Shown here one piece after another: positions 22,908 through 23,367 of a DNA stretch of 23,367 nt. The DNA comes from an uncultured Streptococcus sp. (GTDB lineage Bacteria; Bacillota; Bacilli; Lactobacillales; Streptococcaceae): contig CAAEFF010000132.1 of NCBI GenBank assembly GCA_900755085.1, positions 1 through 23,367 on the forward strand, given 5' to 3'. A program made the translations under genes and the position numbers. The notes under the pieces are model-generated. The model was not told the origin of the DNA. It made no database searches and saw only the letters and a program-made list of their open reading frames with translations. Position 1 is the first letter of the stretch, and each line of letters starts with the position of its first letter.

Positions 22908-23367
22908 ATGACAGCACAAAAAATGTCTGCTCAAGAAATTATCGCTTTTATTGGAAATGCAGAAAAGAAAACAAATGTGAAAGTAACCTTTGAAGGAGAA
23001 TTGGCAACAGCTGTTCCAGCTTCTGTTACCAAGCTTGGCAATGTTTTGTTCGGTGACTGGAAAGATATCGAGCCCCTTCTTGCTAACTTGACAGAGAACA
23101 AGGATTATGTGGTAGAACAAGATGGTCGGAATTCAGCTGTTCCATTGCTGGATAAACGCTACCTAAATGCGCGTATCGAACCAGGTGCTATTATCCGTGA
23201 CCAAGTAACCATCGAAGACAATGCGGTTGTCATGATGGGTGCTGTCATCAATATCGGTGCTGAAATCGGTGCAGGAACCATGATTGATATGGGGGCTATT
23301 CTTGGTGGTCGTGCTACTGTTGGTAAAACCAGCCATATTGGTGCGGGTGCCGTTCTTGCGGGAGTCA
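22908..23367 (+). CDS. dapH: Tetrahydrodipicolinate N-acetyltransferase (partial, 3' end outside)
   Basis: The first 153 residues are visible; the family is about 232 long, so the gene runs off the window. The N-terminal alpha domain MTAQKMSAQEIIAFIGNAEKKT and GDWKDIEPLL is the DapH/DapD type of Firmicutes. From about residue 90 the left-handed beta-helix of hexapeptide repeats begins: ARIEPGAIIRDQVTIEDNAVV, then GAVINIGAEIGAGTMIDMGAILGG. It acetylates tetrahydrodipicolinate in the diaminopimelate/lysine pathway, feeding peptidoglycan cross-linking. GGAG near 22898 serves as ribosome binding site. Confidence 0.93.
   Translation, partial: MTAQKMSAQEIIAFIGNAEKKTNVKVTFEGELATAVPASVTKLGNVLFGDWKDIEPLLANLTENKDYVVEQDGRNSAVPLLDKRYLNARIEPGAIIRDQVTIEDNAVVMMGAVINIGAEIGAGTMIDMGAILGGRATVGKTSHIGAGAVLAGV

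Noticed and set aside
22839..23120. Minus-strand 93-residue frame at the right end
   Set aside because: Antisense to the clear dapH coding sequence.

Overview
The window looks like a chromosomal segment of a viridans-group Streptococcus. I infer this from low-to-moderate GC, strong AGGAGG-type ribosome binding sites, the purA / tadA / small SRP RNA / pgi / dapH gene set, an LPKTG wall anchor, and a CiaR-type small RNA. I think of the S. parasanguinis / S. australis / S. sanguinis neighbourhood, but the species is not proven.

Layout. 26-2657: NAD salvage operon nadR-pnuC-Nudix/wHTH, closed by a terminator. 2741-3928: a small Xre regulator under a palindrome-covered promoter, followed by two small membrane proteins. 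4174-4860: a DUF1275 (YoaK-like) membrane protein. 4861-5226: no gene, but a highly structured element with 10-bp terminal inverted repeats, flanked by two near-identical hairpins. 5227-7063 (minus): hslO-dusB, translationally overlapping. 7167-8579: purA with a structured leader. 8598-8773: streptococcal-type intergenic repeat and terminator. 8794-9438: HAD phosphatase.

9482-12591 is an AT-rich cassette: a radical SAM/SPASM enzyme, a 27-residue peptide not predicted by ordinary ORF calling and ending NYNCDCK, and a peptidase-less ABC exporter. Together they form a convincing RiPP (modified peptide) system. It sits between purA/HAD and tadA, which are close neighbours in other streptococci. 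Immediately downstream, 12707-12834 carries what I read as a CiaR-controlled csRNA: CiaR direct repeat, -10 box, and a hairpin presenting an anti-Shine-Dalgarno CCUCC loop. tadA, the SRP RNA (ffs) and pgi (with cre sites) follow.

15397-22842 is a second accessory region: seven related single-pass membrane proteins. Each has a cytoplasmic tail of very different length, one transmembrane helix, and an exported part with two tandem modules resembling the SmpA/OmlA/BLIP (beta-lactamase-inhibitor-like) fold pattern. A decayed LPXTG surface-protein gene lies inside the array. The last two members share a 17-residue cytoplasmic motif. The window ends inside dapH of lysine/peptidoglycan precursor synthesis.

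The two best candidates for undescribed biology are the RiPP cassette and the seven-paralogue membrane array. The 4979-5166 structured element is third.
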